DNA from: Lolium rigidum
Lineage: Eukaryota; Streptophyta; Magnoliopsida; Poales; Poaceae
Assembly: GCF_022539505.1 (NCBI RefSeq)
Contig: NC_061510.1
Location: forward strand, 272,313,687-272,377,686
Direction of reading: 5' to 3'
Length of the DNA stretch: 64,000 nt
Shown: piece after piece, positions 31,961 to 42,960 of the stretch
Position numbering within the stretch: position 1 is the stretch's first letter
How the letters are laid out: the number at the start of each line of letters is the position of its first letter
Translations under genes and position numbers: made by a program
The notes under the pieces: model-generated
The model's database searches: none
Told to the model about the DNA's origin: nothing
Seen by the model: only the letters and a program-made list of their open reading frames with translations

Positions 31961-33433
31961 TGATACGTCCATTTTGCATCACTATTTTATATCATAATTT
32001 AGCTATTCATTGATATATTTCATATTTGGGGATGATACTTATGTCATTTCATCTATTTTTCATGTTTCATGACTATTGGAGGATCGCGCACCGGAGTCAG
32101 GATTCTGCTGGAAAAAGCGCCGTCAGAATGCAATATTTCGGAAGATCAACAATTGACGGAAATTATATGAAAAATCCTATTTTTCCAGAAGACGAAGGGA
32201 GCCAGAAGGGGGAGCCGAGGAGGGCCGCCATGGGCCCACCTCATAGGCCGGCGCGGGCCAAGGCCTGGCCGCGCCGCCTTGTGAGGAGGGGGCCCACAGC
32301 CCCCTCTGGCCTCCTCTCCTTCGCGTACATCTTCGTCCCGAAAACCTAAGCTCCAGATGATAGTCGCGAAGAGTCACAGCCGTCTCTGCGGGGCGGAAAA
32401 CACCAGAGAGAAAAGAGCTCTCCGGCAGGCTGAAATCCGCCGGGGAAATTCCCTCCCGGAGGGGGAAATCGACGCCATCGTCATCGTCATCGAGCTGGAC
32501 ATCATCTCCATCATCATCACCATCATCTTCATCATCATCACCGCCATCTCCACCGCTGCACCTCGTCACCGCTGTAACAATTAGGGTTTGATCTTGATTG
32601 TTTGATAGGGGAAACTCTCCCGGTGTTGATTTCTACTTGTTATTGATGCTATTGAGTGAAACTATTGAACCAAGGATTATGCTCAGATTGTTATTCATCA
32701 TCATATCACCTCTGATCATGTTCCATATGATGTCTTGTGAGTAGTTCGTTTAGTTCTTGAGGACATGGGTGAAGTCTAATTGTTAGTAGTGAATTATGTT
32801 GGTTAGTATTCAATGTTATGATATTTAAGTTGTGGTGTTATTCTTCTAGTGGTGTCATGTGAACGTCGACTACATGATACTTCACCATTTATGGGCCTAG
32901 GGGAGTGCATCTTGTATTCGTTTGCTAATTGCGGGGTTGCCGGAGTGACAGAAACCTAAACCCCCGTTAGTATATCGATGCAGGAGGGATAGCAGGATCT
33001 CAGAGTTTAAGGCTGTGGTTAGATTTATCTTAATTACTTTCTTGTATTTGCGGATGCTTGCAAGGGTTATAATCACAAGTATGTATTAGTCCTAGGAAGG
33101 GCGGTGCATTAGCATAGGTTCACCCACACAACACTTATCAAAACAATGAAGATTAATCAGCTATATGAAGCGAAAGCACTTATAAGTAAACAAACCGGCT
33201 TGTCCTTTGTGCTAAAAAGGATTGGGCCACTCGCTGCAATTATTACTCTCGCATTTTACTTACTTGTACTTTATTCATCTGCTATATCAAAACCCCCTGA
33301 ATACTTGTCTCGTGAGCATTTACGATGAATCCTTCATCGAAACTGCTTGTCAACACCTTCTGCTCCTCATTGGGTTCGACACTCTTATTTATCGAAAGTA
33401 CTACGATACACCCCCTATACTTGTGGGTCATCA
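31961..33433 (+). repeat. 3' LTR of element B
   Basis: Starts TGATACGTCC right after the polypurine tract and ends GGGTCATCA; its last 36 bp recur at 20195-20230. About 1.47 kb. It contains a GC-rich patch near 32200-32300 and an ATC-type microsatellite near 32465-32570, which yields a spurious Asp-rich minus-strand ORF. Non-coding. Confidence 0.88.
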
Positions 33434-33715
33434 CTTGGCAAGCGCCCTCTCACGCCGATTGATGAAGAAGCTTTCCCAAGTCGGGTTGTAGTCGGGATGC
33501 CACTGGGGATTCCTCCGCTGCTCTGGCGTGAGCTCGAAGTAGTAGTGGCTCGTGATGGCCATCTCGCGCGCCACACCTAGAGGGACAAGAGGGACCGGTA
33601 CGCCTCCGACGTTCAGCAACCAGCCGGTTGGGACGCGGTAGCCCAGCGGGCAGGGGTAGTTCGAGGCGCAAAGCGCCTCCGCCTCCCGGAGGGTTAGAGA
33701 TACGATGGAAGCCAT
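33434..33715 (-). pseudogene. CACTA-2 second ORF, truncated, function unknown
   Basis: A minus-strand ORF starting MASIVSLTLREAEALCASNY and continuing through PCPLGYRVPTGWLLNVGG and TSHYYFELTPEQRRNPQWHP, cut after about 94 codons by the LTR of element B. A TATATATA box lies about 70 bp upstream. I recognise no named domain. It has coding-like composition, a good start context and its own promoter. It could be an accessory or captured gene of CACTA-2. Confidence 0.55.
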
Positions 33716-33782
33716 GGGACAGAGTGATGAGGTTTGCAGATATGAGTCTAGATGGGATATGTAAATGGAGGCCAAGCCTACA

Positions 33783-33790
33783 TATATATA
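33783..33790 (-). promoter_or_regulatory. TATA box for the 33715 ORF
   Basis: TATATATA on the minus strand about 70 bp upstream of the ATG. It is divergent from the plus-strand TATA at 34262. Confidence 0.45.
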
Positions 33791-33925
33791 GTGAAAAAAT
33801 GGCGGGAGGACGGAGGCGGGAAGCGGTGGAAAGCGCGGGAAGAAAAATAGGCGGGAACGCAGTGGCGCCGAAACTTATCCGGGGGAGGCTTATCCGGTTT
33901 CGCATTATCCGGGGAGGATTAGTCG

Positions 33926-34165
33926 GGCAAACATTAGTCCCGGCTGGTGGGTACAACCGGGACTAAAGATCCTTTTTTTTGTCATCTAACAAAGCGTCGG
34001 CTGGGATAAGGACGTGTGGGTAACCTTTAGACCCGACTGGTGGGTACAACCGGGACTAAAGATCCTTTTTGTCATCTAACAAAACTGTCGGTGGGATAAG
34101 GACGTGTGGGTAACCTTTAGTCCCGGCTGGTGGGTGCAACCGGGACTAAAGATGTCGGCAGGATA
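33926..34165 (+). repeat. CACTA-2 fold-back repeats, about 100 bp
   Basis: Two and a half units, each with a near-palindrome TTTAGTCCCGGCTGG / CAACCGGGACTAAAG followed by TTTTTGTCATCTAACAAA and GGATAAGGACGTGTGGGTAA. The same TTTAGTCCCGG motif fills the opposite subterminal region (38510-38786), linking both ends to one element. Confidence 0.8.
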
Positions 34166-34261
34166 AGAACGCATGGGTGGACGCACTGCTCGATGAGATA
34201 AAGCATGTAGCGCACGACGCCCTGTCGAAGGAACAAGACAAAGTAGAAGCGGTGTCGTGCC

Positions 34262-34268
34262 TATAAAA
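34262..34268 (+). promoter_or_regulatory. TATA box ahead of the repeated mini-ORF
   Basis: TATAAAA on the plus strand, 57 bp upstream of an ATG at 34325 that opens a 46-codon ORF, a plausible promoter spacing. Confidence 0.4.
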
Positions 34269-34324
34269 GGAGCATCGATACGCCTTGCCAAGCAGATCAA
34301 CAAGCCAAGCAGAGTTTCATTCCC

Positions 34325-34746
34325 ATGAATGAAGGAAAGTGTTGGGAAATCTCCCGTGGCGCAGCTTCTCGAAGATGTCGTTGGTGCACACACCCTACGG
34401 CATCTTCGGAAGCTGCTCCTCGGAATTTTTTCCTGCAAGCCCCTGAACGACTGCATCTCCTCTAACAGTGTTGGGGAAAGGGTTGGGAAATCTCCCGTGG
34501 CGCAGCTTCTCGAAGATGTCGTTGGTGCACACGCCCTACGGCATCTTCGGAAGCTGCTCCTCGGAATTTTTTCCCTGCAAGCCCCTGAACGACTACATAT
34601 CCTCTAACAGTGTTGGGGAAAGGGTTGGGAAATCTCCCGTGGCGCAGTTTCTCGAAGATGTCGTTGGTGCACCAACCCTACGGCATCTTCGGAAGTTGCG
34701 CCTTGGAATTTTTTCCCTGCAAGCCCGTGAACGACTACATCTCCTC
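34325..34746 (+). repeat. 142-bp triplication carrying a mini-ORF
   Basis: Three units, with CTCCCGTGGCG recurring at 34351, 34492 and 34634 (spacing 141 and 142 bp). The first unit lies in a 46-codon ORF (34325-34465) starting MNEGKCWEISRGAASRRCRW and ending PERLHLL. The later units repeat its body and stop codon without a new start. On the minus strand this is the region just beyond the transposase stop. Whether any peptide is made is unknown. Confidence 0.75.
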
Positions 34747-34904
34747 TATATATATGGTACAAAAATCCAACCACATCTCCACTTTTAATATCTTACATAC
34801 AGTTACATGATTACACAAAAATAAATGGGAAATTGATTGCCATGTTGAGATACTCATTTGTGCCATGAACATTCTTCAATTAACTTGATGATGGAGCATC
34901 TTCA

Positions 34905-37900
34905 TCATTTAACCTTCTTCGGCCGTAACCATGGAGCATCTTCATTATTTAACTTGATGCTTGGATCAATGTTCACTTTGAAGGGTGAAATTTCATCAAA
35001 CTTATTATAATCTTCTGACATGTCTGTCTTGTCTTCCACTCCCACGATGTTTCTTTTTCCAGAAAGAACTATGTGGCGCTTTGGCTCATCGTTTGATGTA
35101 TTTGTTTCCTTATGTTTCCTTTTTCTTGGTTTGGTAGACATATCCTTCACATAGAAAATCTGGGCCACATCCTTGGCTAGGACGAATCGTTCGTCTCTAT
35201 ACCCAAGATTGTTGAGATCCACTGTTGTCATTCCATACAACTTGTCTACCTGAACCCCGCCTCCTGTTTTGTTGACCCATTTGCACCTAAACAAAGGGAC
35301 CTTAAAATAAGGTCCATAGTCAAGTTCCCATATATCCTCTATGTAACCATAATATGTGTCATTTGGGCCTTCATTCATTATTGCATCAAATCGGACACCA
35401 CTGTTTTGGTTGGTGCTCTTTTTATCTTGGGCGATCATGTAAAACGTATTCCCATTTATCTCGTACCCTTGGAAAGTTACTACAATCGAAGATGGTGTCT
35501 GGGCCAACAAGTACAGCTGATCTTCAATATCGATGTTATTCAGGAGATGTTTTTGCAACCAACCGCCAAAAGTCGACATGTGTTCACGTCTAATCCAATC
35601 GTTCGACTGCCCCGGGTTCTGGGAGCGTACAAAGTTCTTGTGGTCACCGATATACGGAGCCACCAAGGTAGAACTTTGTAGAACTATGTAGTGTGCTTGA
35701 GTCAAAGAAATCCCGTCCCTACATATCATTGATTTCCTTCCTAGCGTGCCTTTTCCACTTAGTCTCCCTTCATGTCGCGATTCAGGAACACCAATCGTCT
35801 TAAGGTTAGGAATAAAGTCAACACAGAACTCAATGACCTCCTCTGTTCCATAGCCCTTGGAGATGCTTCCTTCTGGCCTAGAACGGTTATGAACATATTT
35901 CTTTAAGACTCCCATGAACCTCTCGAAGGGGAACATATTGTGTAGAAACACAGGACCGAGAATGGAAATCTCATCGACCAAGTGAACGAGGAGATGTGTC
36001 ATAATATTGAAGAAGGATGGTGGGAACACCAGCTCAAAACTAACGAGACATTGGACCACATCATTCTGCAACCTCGGTAGAATTTCTTGATTTATTACCT
36101 TCTGAGAAATCGCATTGAGGAATGCACATAGCTTCACAATGGGCAGTCGAACATTTTCCGGTAGAAGCCGCCTCAATGCAATCGGAAGGAACTGTGTCAT
36201 TATCACGTGACAGTCATGAGACTTCAGGTTCTGGAATGTTTTCTTATCCATATTTATTATTCCCTTTATATTGGAGGAGAAGCCATACAGGATCTTGATA
36301 CTGCTCAGACATTCAAAAAATATTTCCTTCTCTGCTTTTGTAAGAGCGTAGCTGGAGTAATGACTGGGGTCTTTCCTATGTTGCTGGTCCTCCCGTGCTT
36401 CTGGTGTATCTTTTGTCTTCCCGTACACGCCCAGAAAGCCTAGCAGGTTCACGCAAAGATTCTTCGTCACGTGCATCACATCGATTGAAGAGCGGACCTC
36501 TAAGACTTCCCAATAGGGTAGATCCCAAAATATAGATTTCTTCTTCCACATGGGCGCGTGTCCGGCAGCGTCATTCGGAACAGACCGTCCGCCAGGACCC
36601 TTTCCAAATATTACATCTAGATCCTTGACCATACCAAATATATCAACACCATCACGATGGGGAGGCTTCCTCCGGTGATCAGCCTCACCGTTGTAATGCT
36701 TGCCTTTCTTTCTTACGGGATGGGTATGCCTAAGAAATCGACGATGCCCCAGTTACACGACCTTCTTACATTTTTCCAAATAACCACCTTCGAGCTCATG
36801 TAAACAGTGCGTGCATGCATTGTATCCCTTGTTTGACTGTCCTGAAATGTTACCAAGAGCAGGCCAGTCATTGATGGTTACTGAAAAGCGCGCTCGTAGG
36901 TCAAATTCCCCTCGCTTGTGCTCGTCCCACACAGTACACCTGCTATGGACCACAACCGTAGAAGTTCTTCGACTAATGGCTTCAGGTACACATCAATGTC
37001 GTTCCCGGGTTGCTTCGGGCCTTGTATGAGCACTCGGCATCATAATGAACTTCCGCTTCATGCACAACCAAGGAGGAAGATTATATATACAAAGAGTCAC
37101 ATGCCGAGTGCTATGGTCTGCAGCTCTGCTCTCCAAAAGGATTCATGCCATCCGTACTTAGACCAAACCTTAAGTTCCTTGCATCCCGTGCAAAGTTTGG
37201 GAACTCTCTATCGATTTTTCTCCATTGGGATCCATCAGCAGGATGCCTCAACATCACGTCTTTCTTACGGTCTTCTTTGTGCCATCGCAACAACCTAGCG
37301 TGCTCTTTATTTCGAACAAGCGTTTCAGCCGTGGTATTATAGGAGCATACCACATAACCTTGGCGAGAACCCTCTTCCCGGGGCGCTCGCCCTTAATATC
37401 ACCATGGTCATCTCGTCTGATCTTATACCGCAATGCAAGGCACACCGGACATGCATCCAAATTCTCGTACTCACCGTGGTAGAGGATGCAATCATTAATG
37501 CATGCATGTATCTTTTGCACATCTAATCCTAGAGGGCGAGACAATCTTCTTCGCTTCGTACGTATCGGCGGGCAATTCGTTACCCCTTGGAAGCTTCCTC
37601 TTAATTATTGTCAAGCAACTTTCCAAATCCCGAGTCGGTGACACCGTTCTCCGCCTTCCATTGCAACAATTCCAAGTAGTGCTGCCTAGCTTTTTATGGC
37701 CATCTTCGCAAGTTGGGTATAACAATTTGTTGTGATCTTCTATCATCTTGTCGAAGGCCAACCTTTCCTTTTCGGTTTCACATTCTCTCCTTGCATCAGC
37801 AATGGCCCGACCAAGATCATCATCGGCGAGGCTCATCTGGTGCCTCTTGATCTTCTACTTCATTGTCTTCATTGCCTTCTGCAGTATCACCGTATTCAGG

Positions 37901-38220
37901 GAAATTGGGATAACCGTCATCATCCTCTTCCTCTTCTTCATTGTCTTCCATCATAACCCCTCTTTCTCCGTGCTTGGTCCAACAATAGTAATTGGGCATG
38001 AAACCGTCCCGCAGAAGGTGGGCGTGAATGGTACTCGAGTGAGCGTAATTTACGGTATTCTTGCAGTCAACACATGGACAAAGATGAAGCCACCATGTTT
38101 GTTTGCCTTAGCCACGGCTATAAAATTACTCAGGCCCGAAGTGAACTCGTCAAAGCATCGGTCAATGTACATCCATTGCCGATTCATCTGCATGATATAA
38201 TTAAGCTGATCAAAATCCAT
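34905..38220 (-). pseudogene. TNP2-type CACTA transposase, broken
   Basis: Transposase of an En/Spm-CACTA element, reading from 38220. In order: a transposase-associated N-terminal domain (QWMYIDRCFDEFTSGLSNF, 38190-37950) that shifts frame near 38060; an acidic linker; the TNP2 core in several frames (37836-36750) with CPVCLALRYKIRRDD, LRWHKEDRKKDVMLRHPADG and ACTHCLHELEGGY. The long 575-codon ORF (36632-34905) then carries SSIDVMHVTKNLCVNLLGF, a DUF4218-like domain (LCAFLNAISQKVIN, FPFERFMGVLKKYVHNRSRPEG) and a DUF4216-like domain (YYGYIEDIWELDYG, PLFRCKWV). It ends in a basic tail with KPRKRKHKETN. Several frame changes make it non-functional. The enzyme would bind the subterminal repeats and excise the element. 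Confidence 0.92.
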
Positions 38221-38509
38221 TACAGAACATCACGATGTATATATACACATGCATTTTATCAATTACAGATGAAAATGATAAAGTTGTTAACCTCGATGGA
38301 GAAGAAAAAAGCAAGTTAAGTGTGGCTTGATTTGTGTAAACTCAAGTGGCAAATCCTCTTAAGCATTTCATCAAACACCTCTTGTGCATGTGAAGAAGAG
38401 AGCAAAGCAATACACCCCTCTTGTGAAGAAAGTGAAAAAATGGCTAAGTGTGGCTCACACTTGGGCAGGGGCAAGGTTATATAGGTAGATTGGGGACTTT
38501 GTCCCAGTT

Positions 38510-38786
38510 TGTAATACAAACCGGGTCCAAAGGGTGGGCCTTTGGTCCCGGTTTGTACTACAAACCGGGACTAAAGGTTTCCGAGGCCTGAGACGGCCTG
38601 CCGCGCCCTTCCACCGACCCTTTAGTCCCGGTTTGTAGTACAAACCGAGACCAAAGGCCGCTAACGGACAGGCGCCAGCGCGTGGGGTCGCCCACCGCGA
38701 AACGAACCGGGACCAATGCTCACCTTTAGTCCCGGTTTGGTTCAGAGCGGGGACATTTGCTCCCAGGGGCTTGGGACCAAAGGCCT
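38510..38786 (-). repeat. CACTA-2 subterminal repeats, right end
   Basis: Inverted copies of TTTAGTCCCGGTTTG / CAAACCGGGACTAAAG through the last 280 bp of the element, the likely transposase-binding region. Confidence 0.8.
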
Positions 38787-38800
38787 CTTCTCCACTAGTG
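38787..38800 (-). repeat. CACTA-2 terminal inverted repeat
   Basis: On the minus strand CACTAGTGGAGAAG, the start of a CACTA element. AAC at 38801-38803 would be the 3-bp target copy. Confidence 0.75.
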
Positions 38801-39695
38801 AACTCATCCAACATTTCAGAAACACTTACGTATCATTAGAGCAAAATCGCTCACAATATACACGGAAATCTTTGTAGCAATTTACCGTGCTTACACAACA
38901 ACAAAGATGCACACATGGAGCAAATGGAAACACCTTATGCAACATCTATCATTTTATAGAATTCATTTCCCCGAACTCGCCGACAATGTATCGGACTCGC
39001 TGAATCTGGATCCAACGCCTAGAACCATCTACCTCTAGATATTGTATTTTGCGTGCCTAGGTACGAACAAATCTACCGTGGAGAGCTCCTATTATTGAAA
39101 AAATGACCAGCAGTGAGAGCCAACTACATCGGTGGCAGTCGGCGCATGGGCAGAAGTAGCGGTGGCAAGCCGGCACATGGGGCTGCAGCAATAGCGTCGA
39201 CGTCGACTGTGGTGCTGGATCATGGACTAGCGGCGCTCGGGTCAACAAAGTCGGTCCATGTAGACAGAGGAGCCCATCCACGACGAGGCACGTGGATGTG
39301 CAGGGATACACGCATGTTGAAGAGTGAGTGACCCACAAGAGGGACAAGTGCACACGTACGGAACAACCCTTTTGATCCAATAACCGTCTGGTAATTAGCT
39401 TGTTTCTAATTTTTTTTTATAAAAAGGTTTGCAGAAAACACCCGTGGAGAAAGCTATGGTACACCTAGAAATAAAAAACCGAGTGGAAACTGTCTAGCTT
39501 TTACTGGAAAAGGGGAAATGGAGAGAAAATATGAAAATGAAGACGGAATTTTGTGAAACGAATAGGGAAGATGAAATAGACCTTTTTGCGGCATAGACAC
39601 ACACGAACAAAATTTCCATCGGTCACATCCCATATATTTTGTAATGTGAGTACCTAACCCAAGAAGAGGGGAAAATTGTAACTACCAGAAAACTT
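38801..39695. other. No gene recognised, 5' side of mTERF
   Basis: A short GC-rich patch near 39100-39300 has open frames on both strands without a recognised domain. The rest is AT-rich. The mTERF promoter probably lies at the right edge or in the gap. Confidence 0.45.
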
Positions 39696-39795
39696 NNNNN
39701 NNNNNNNNNNNNNNNNNNNNNNNNNNNNNNNNNNNNNNNNNNNNNNNNNNNNNNNNNNNNNNNNNNNNNNNNNNNNNNNNNNNNNNNNNNNNNNN
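39696..39795. other. Assembly gap, 100 N
   Basis: Exactly 100 N, 133 bp upstream of the mTERF start codon, so the promoter and part of the leader are missing. Confidence 0.99.
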
Positions 39796-39928
39796 TTTTC
39801 CCCTGCCCGCCCTCGCTGTGGAACCTCGGTTTTTGGCTGTGAATCACTGCGTGCCGTCGGATGTGGATGGAAGGTGGATACAAAGCTGCAGGTGGAAACC
39901 CTCTCCACACTACACTCCACCATCCACC

Positions 39929-41095
39929 ATGTTCGCCTCCTCCTTCTGCCGGCGGCGGCTCCTCCTCCGCATCCCCGGCGAAGCTACAAACCTCCTCCAG
40001 CTCCAGTCCATCCATCTCGCCCACAGCTACTCCTCAACCGCCGTCTCCCGTGCACCCAGCTCCGACCTCTGCCCAACCACCGTCTCCTACCTCATCTCCT
40101 GCGGCCTCTCCCCCGCCGCCGCCGCCACCACGGCCACCACTCAAAGGATCCGCATCGTTTCCCCCGACAAGGCAGACGCCGTGCGCGCCCTCCTCAGAGA
40201 CTACGGCTTCGCCGACGCGGACATCGTCCGGACGGTGCGCAGCGCCCCGTCCATCCTCGTCACCGACCCCGAGCGGATCCTCCGCCCCAAGCTCGACTTC
40301 TTCGCCTCCCTCCGCTTCGAGCCGCGCAAGCTCGCCACCGCGCCGTTCCTCCTCGTGCGCAGCCTCGACAAGAACATCGTCCCGTCCATCCGGTTCCTCC
40401 GCGGCGTCATCGGCGGCGACGACCAGCTCCGCCGCGGCTTCTCCCGCGTGCCCCGGGCCCTCATGGCGGACGTCGACCGGAACATGCGCCCCGCCGTGGA
40501 CGCCCTCCGCCGCTGCGGCCTCGACGACGCCGCCATCTCCAAGCTCCTCGTCATCCAGATGGGCGTGCTCCTCACGTCGCCGGACCGCATCTGCGAAATC
40601 TTCCAGGAACTCAAGGCAATTGGTATGTCCATCTCGGACTCGCGCTTCCTATACTGCTTCCGCGCGATGTGCGGCCTTAAGAGGGGCGCGTGGCGGCAGA
40701 AGCTCGCATTGCTCCGGAGCTTCGGGCTGTCGGAGGATGAGGTGATCAAGGCCTTCAAGACGCAGCCCATGCTGTTTCTTTACGCCGATGACAACATCAA
40801 AAGGAAGCTCCGGTTTTTGCTGGACGAGGTCAAGCTTGGAGTAAGCGATGTTATCGCCCATCCTGTGATTCTGTCCTATAGCTTGGAGAATTGCATCCTG
40901 CCAAGGTGCGCCGCGCTGAGCGTGTTGATGAAGGAGGGCAAGATCCAGAGAGATATCAAGTTGCTCCAGGCATTGCTTGGTAATTCCACGGTTTTCTCGA
41001 CCAGATATGTACTGAGGCATGCTGATGATGTGCCAGATGTTGTCAAGGCGTATGAGGGTAAGATCAAATTCCAAGGATTCACGCATGACACATGA
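39929..41095 (+). CDS. mTERF family protein, organelle targeted
   Basis: An intronless gene for a 388-residue mitochondrial transcription termination factor family protein. Members are nuclear-encoded helical-repeat proteins that bind organellar DNA or RNA and affect transcription, splicing or translation there. The first in-frame ATG is 39929 (CACCATGTTC). The N-terminus MFASSFCRRRLLLRIPG is Arg/Ser-rich without acidic residues, like a mitochondrial or chloroplast transit peptide. Tandem helical mTERF repeats run from about residue 70 to 375, with landmarks DYGFADADIVRTVRSAPSIL, RCGLDDAAISKLLVIQMGVL, LRSFGLSEDEVIKAFKTQPM and GVSDVIAHPVILSYSLENCI, showing the repeated Leu...Pro pattern. Length and single-exon form fit the large grass-expanded clade. 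The 5' part is extremely GC-rich, typical of grass genes. The frame is intact; the individual target is unknown. Confidence 0.93.
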   Translation: MFASSFCRRRLLLRIPGEATNLLQLQSIHLAHSYSSTAVSRAPSSDLCPTTVSYLISCGLSPAAAATTATTQRIRIVSPDKADAVRALLRDYGFADADIVRTVRSAPSILVTDPERILRPKLDFFASLRFEPRKLATAPFLLVRSLDKNIVPSIRFLRGVIGGDDQLRRGFSRVPRALMADVDRNMRPAVDALRRCGLDDAAISKLLVIQMGVLLTSPDRICEIFQELKAIGMSISDSRFLYCFRAMCGLKRGAWRQKLALLRSFGLSEDEVIKAFKTQPMLFLYADDNIKRKLRFLLDEVKLGVSDVIAHPVILSYSLENCILPRCAALSVLMKEGKIQRDIKLLQALLGNSTVFSTRYVLRHADDVPDVVKAYEGKIKFQGFTHDT

Positions 41096-42059
41096 TTTTT
41101 CCAATACAAGAACAATATCATTCAGGATTATTAGGCTGATGTATCCAGTGCCTGCCAGGAATGATAATGATCAAGTCATGATCCATGATTTTAAGTTAAC
41201 ACCGCTTCACAGAACAATTTGCACCATTGGTAGCCCACATCACATGCTCTATTGTTCTGTATCATCTACTTTTGTAATTTAGCAGCTGCCATTAGCGTCA
41301 TATAGCCAATTGAACTGTGGAATCATGGTAGATGATTTACTCTTCTCCAGGTTCCTTTGTCTGGTATGGAGTTAAACTGGTTTTGCTAATTCAAACTTTT
41401 TAGATCGACTGTTGCAACACATTTTGAGTTAAAAATGTTACAGAGTAATGAAACGAGTGTTGATTCTTAATATCCTATTCTATCCACTACCCATCCGAAG
41501 TCTTAATTTGTGGTTCTTTCCTACCCATCTGAAGTCTTTTTGTGGTTCTTTCCTACCCATCTGAAGTCTTTGTGGTTCTTTCCAATATATAAAGTCGTCA
41601 CGCTGCCGAGACTAGAAACTTTGTGGTTCTGTTCTAGAGTGATAGTCCCTATTTTTCAGCAGCGACCCTTGCTCCTTCAGGTTGCACTGAATCAACTGCA
41701 TCAAAAACAATCTCTATGGAAAATATAGAAGGGTAAGCTAGCAAAAAAAAGAAAAAATATTAGCTGCATACATTGTCAGACACAAGACTAAACTTCTCTT
41801 GCTTGCTCCTGACTGCTAAATGAGTGGATAGTTTCCAAAGTTTCAGGATTAAGACAACAATGTTGCACCTGATCGAGAGGGCAGGGCAGGATTAAGCCTA
41901 ACACTGATCTGGCATCTGTTAATTTACCTCTTGGATCCTCATGAATGTTCAGGAATTTGATGTTTGGTTTGATACGTTCCATCTTATGTGATGGCTCTTC
42001 TCATTTCATGGCCACTAAACTTATGTTCTATATATGATGTCCGTCATTTGTTTATGGTT
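41096..42059. other. mTERF 3' flank, no further gene
   Basis: AT-rich 3' untranslated and intergenic sequence with a minisatellite at 41488-41582. No clear poly(A) signal could be fixed. Confidence 0.5.
41488..41582 (+). repeat. 32-bp minisatellite, three copies
   Basis: Units start CTACCCATCYGAAGTCTT and end TGTGGTTCTTTC (starts 41488, 41521, 41552). They differ by small indels in the T run. Confidence 0.85.
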
Positions 42060-42960
42060 TCAGAGCATCTCCAGCATATGATGTAGATGTAAAATAACTA
42101 CCATATACATCACTTTGGTCAGAAAAACAGCTTCAGCTGATGATGTAGATGTAAAAAAAAAATCCTGAAATTTTTACACCATGAAGCAAATATAAGGTGA
42201 TGTATCGAAAACAAATGTCCACGCGCGAGCTCCAACTACCACTTTATCGTTTCCTACCGCGTGGACGCCAGCCGAATCCTGGTCATGGATCCCTCCTCCT
42301 GCCACCTTCAGCCCCCCGCCTGCCCTCCCACCGGACAGCTCCCGATGAAATCGAGCGCAACAGACCCAAACCCTAGCGCCTCCCTCCGCCGGCCGGTCTT
42401 TTCCACGCCCAAGCACTGCGTCGACCACATCCAATGCTACGCCATCGAAGCCGAAGGAGCCGAAGCCCGCAGCGAATGGCAAGGTGGCCGGCTCCAAGAG
42501 GCCAGCATCAGCGACATCTGCGTAGGTGGCTACCACGCTTGTTCCCCCAAGAACGAAGAAGAAGATGGTCGGCGGGCGTGCAAAAAACCCATCAGATGCC
42601 ATAGTCCATTTCGTTGTCCCTACCCGCCCCTCCCCCCGCCTGCCGTGGAGGAGCTGGTGTTCTCGCACGCGCCGTCGGCCGGTCGCAACTTGGTCGATGA
42701 AATGATAACAAAAGAAAAAAGCCCACATATCCCTCAAACAGAGCGCGCGGCTATGCCACCCCCAAACGTCACCATAGCCGCCGCTGCCGAATGCGGGCTC
42801 CTCCAACGCCGCAGCTGCCGCTCCACCGCTCCACCTCGCGCGCCCCTGCGCTCGACCCTTGATCGCCGCCGCCAGCTCGCTCACAACGCTGTCCTCGCCC
42901 CATTGGTGTAGCAGCCGCCTCCTCCTCTTCCACGACGTTATCCGATGTTATCCGATGGCA
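42060..42960 (+). pseudogene. Decayed DNA-transposon ORF remnant
   Basis: Begins near AGAGCATCTCCAGCA, an edge common to several grass DNA transposons. Between 42430 and 42620 one plus-strand frame reads TPSKPKEPKPAANGKVAGSK, then RPASATSA, a TAG, and VPPRTKKKMVGGRAKNPSDA, a Lys/Ala/Pro-rich start reminiscent of the Myb/NAM-associated-type ORFs linked with Harbinger-like elements. Longer ORFs on both strands here (42911 plus, 42884 minus) are in other frames and look like GC shadows. The assignment is tentative. Confidence 0.3.

Larger units (their letters stand above)
33434..38800 (-). mobile_element. CACTA-2 transposon, right part
   Basis: A CACTA element read from its terminus at 38800 leftwards. 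It has terminal CACTAGTGGAGAAG on the minus strand, subterminal TTTAGTCCCGG repeats, and a TNP2-type transposase remnant. Then come tandem and fold-back repeats, and finally a broken ORF cut at 33433 by the element B LTR. Element B therefore inserted into CACTA-2, and the left end of CACTA-2 should lie on the far side of B, in or beyond the gap at 20095. Confidence 0.8.

Noticed and set aside
32177..32569. Asp-rich minus-strand ORF in the B LTR
   Set aside because: It is produced by an ATC-type microsatellite inside the LTR.
39861..40770. Long plus- and minus-strand ORFs overlapping mTERF (up to 294 codons)
   Set aside because: They are Ser/Pro/Arg-rich shadows in other frames of very GC-rich coding DNA; only the mTERF frame has domain structure.
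42174..42911. Overlapping ORFs of 236 (minus) and 216 (plus) codons
   Set aside because: Both are in GC-rich DNA without domains; a third frame carries the more protein-like Lys-rich segment.
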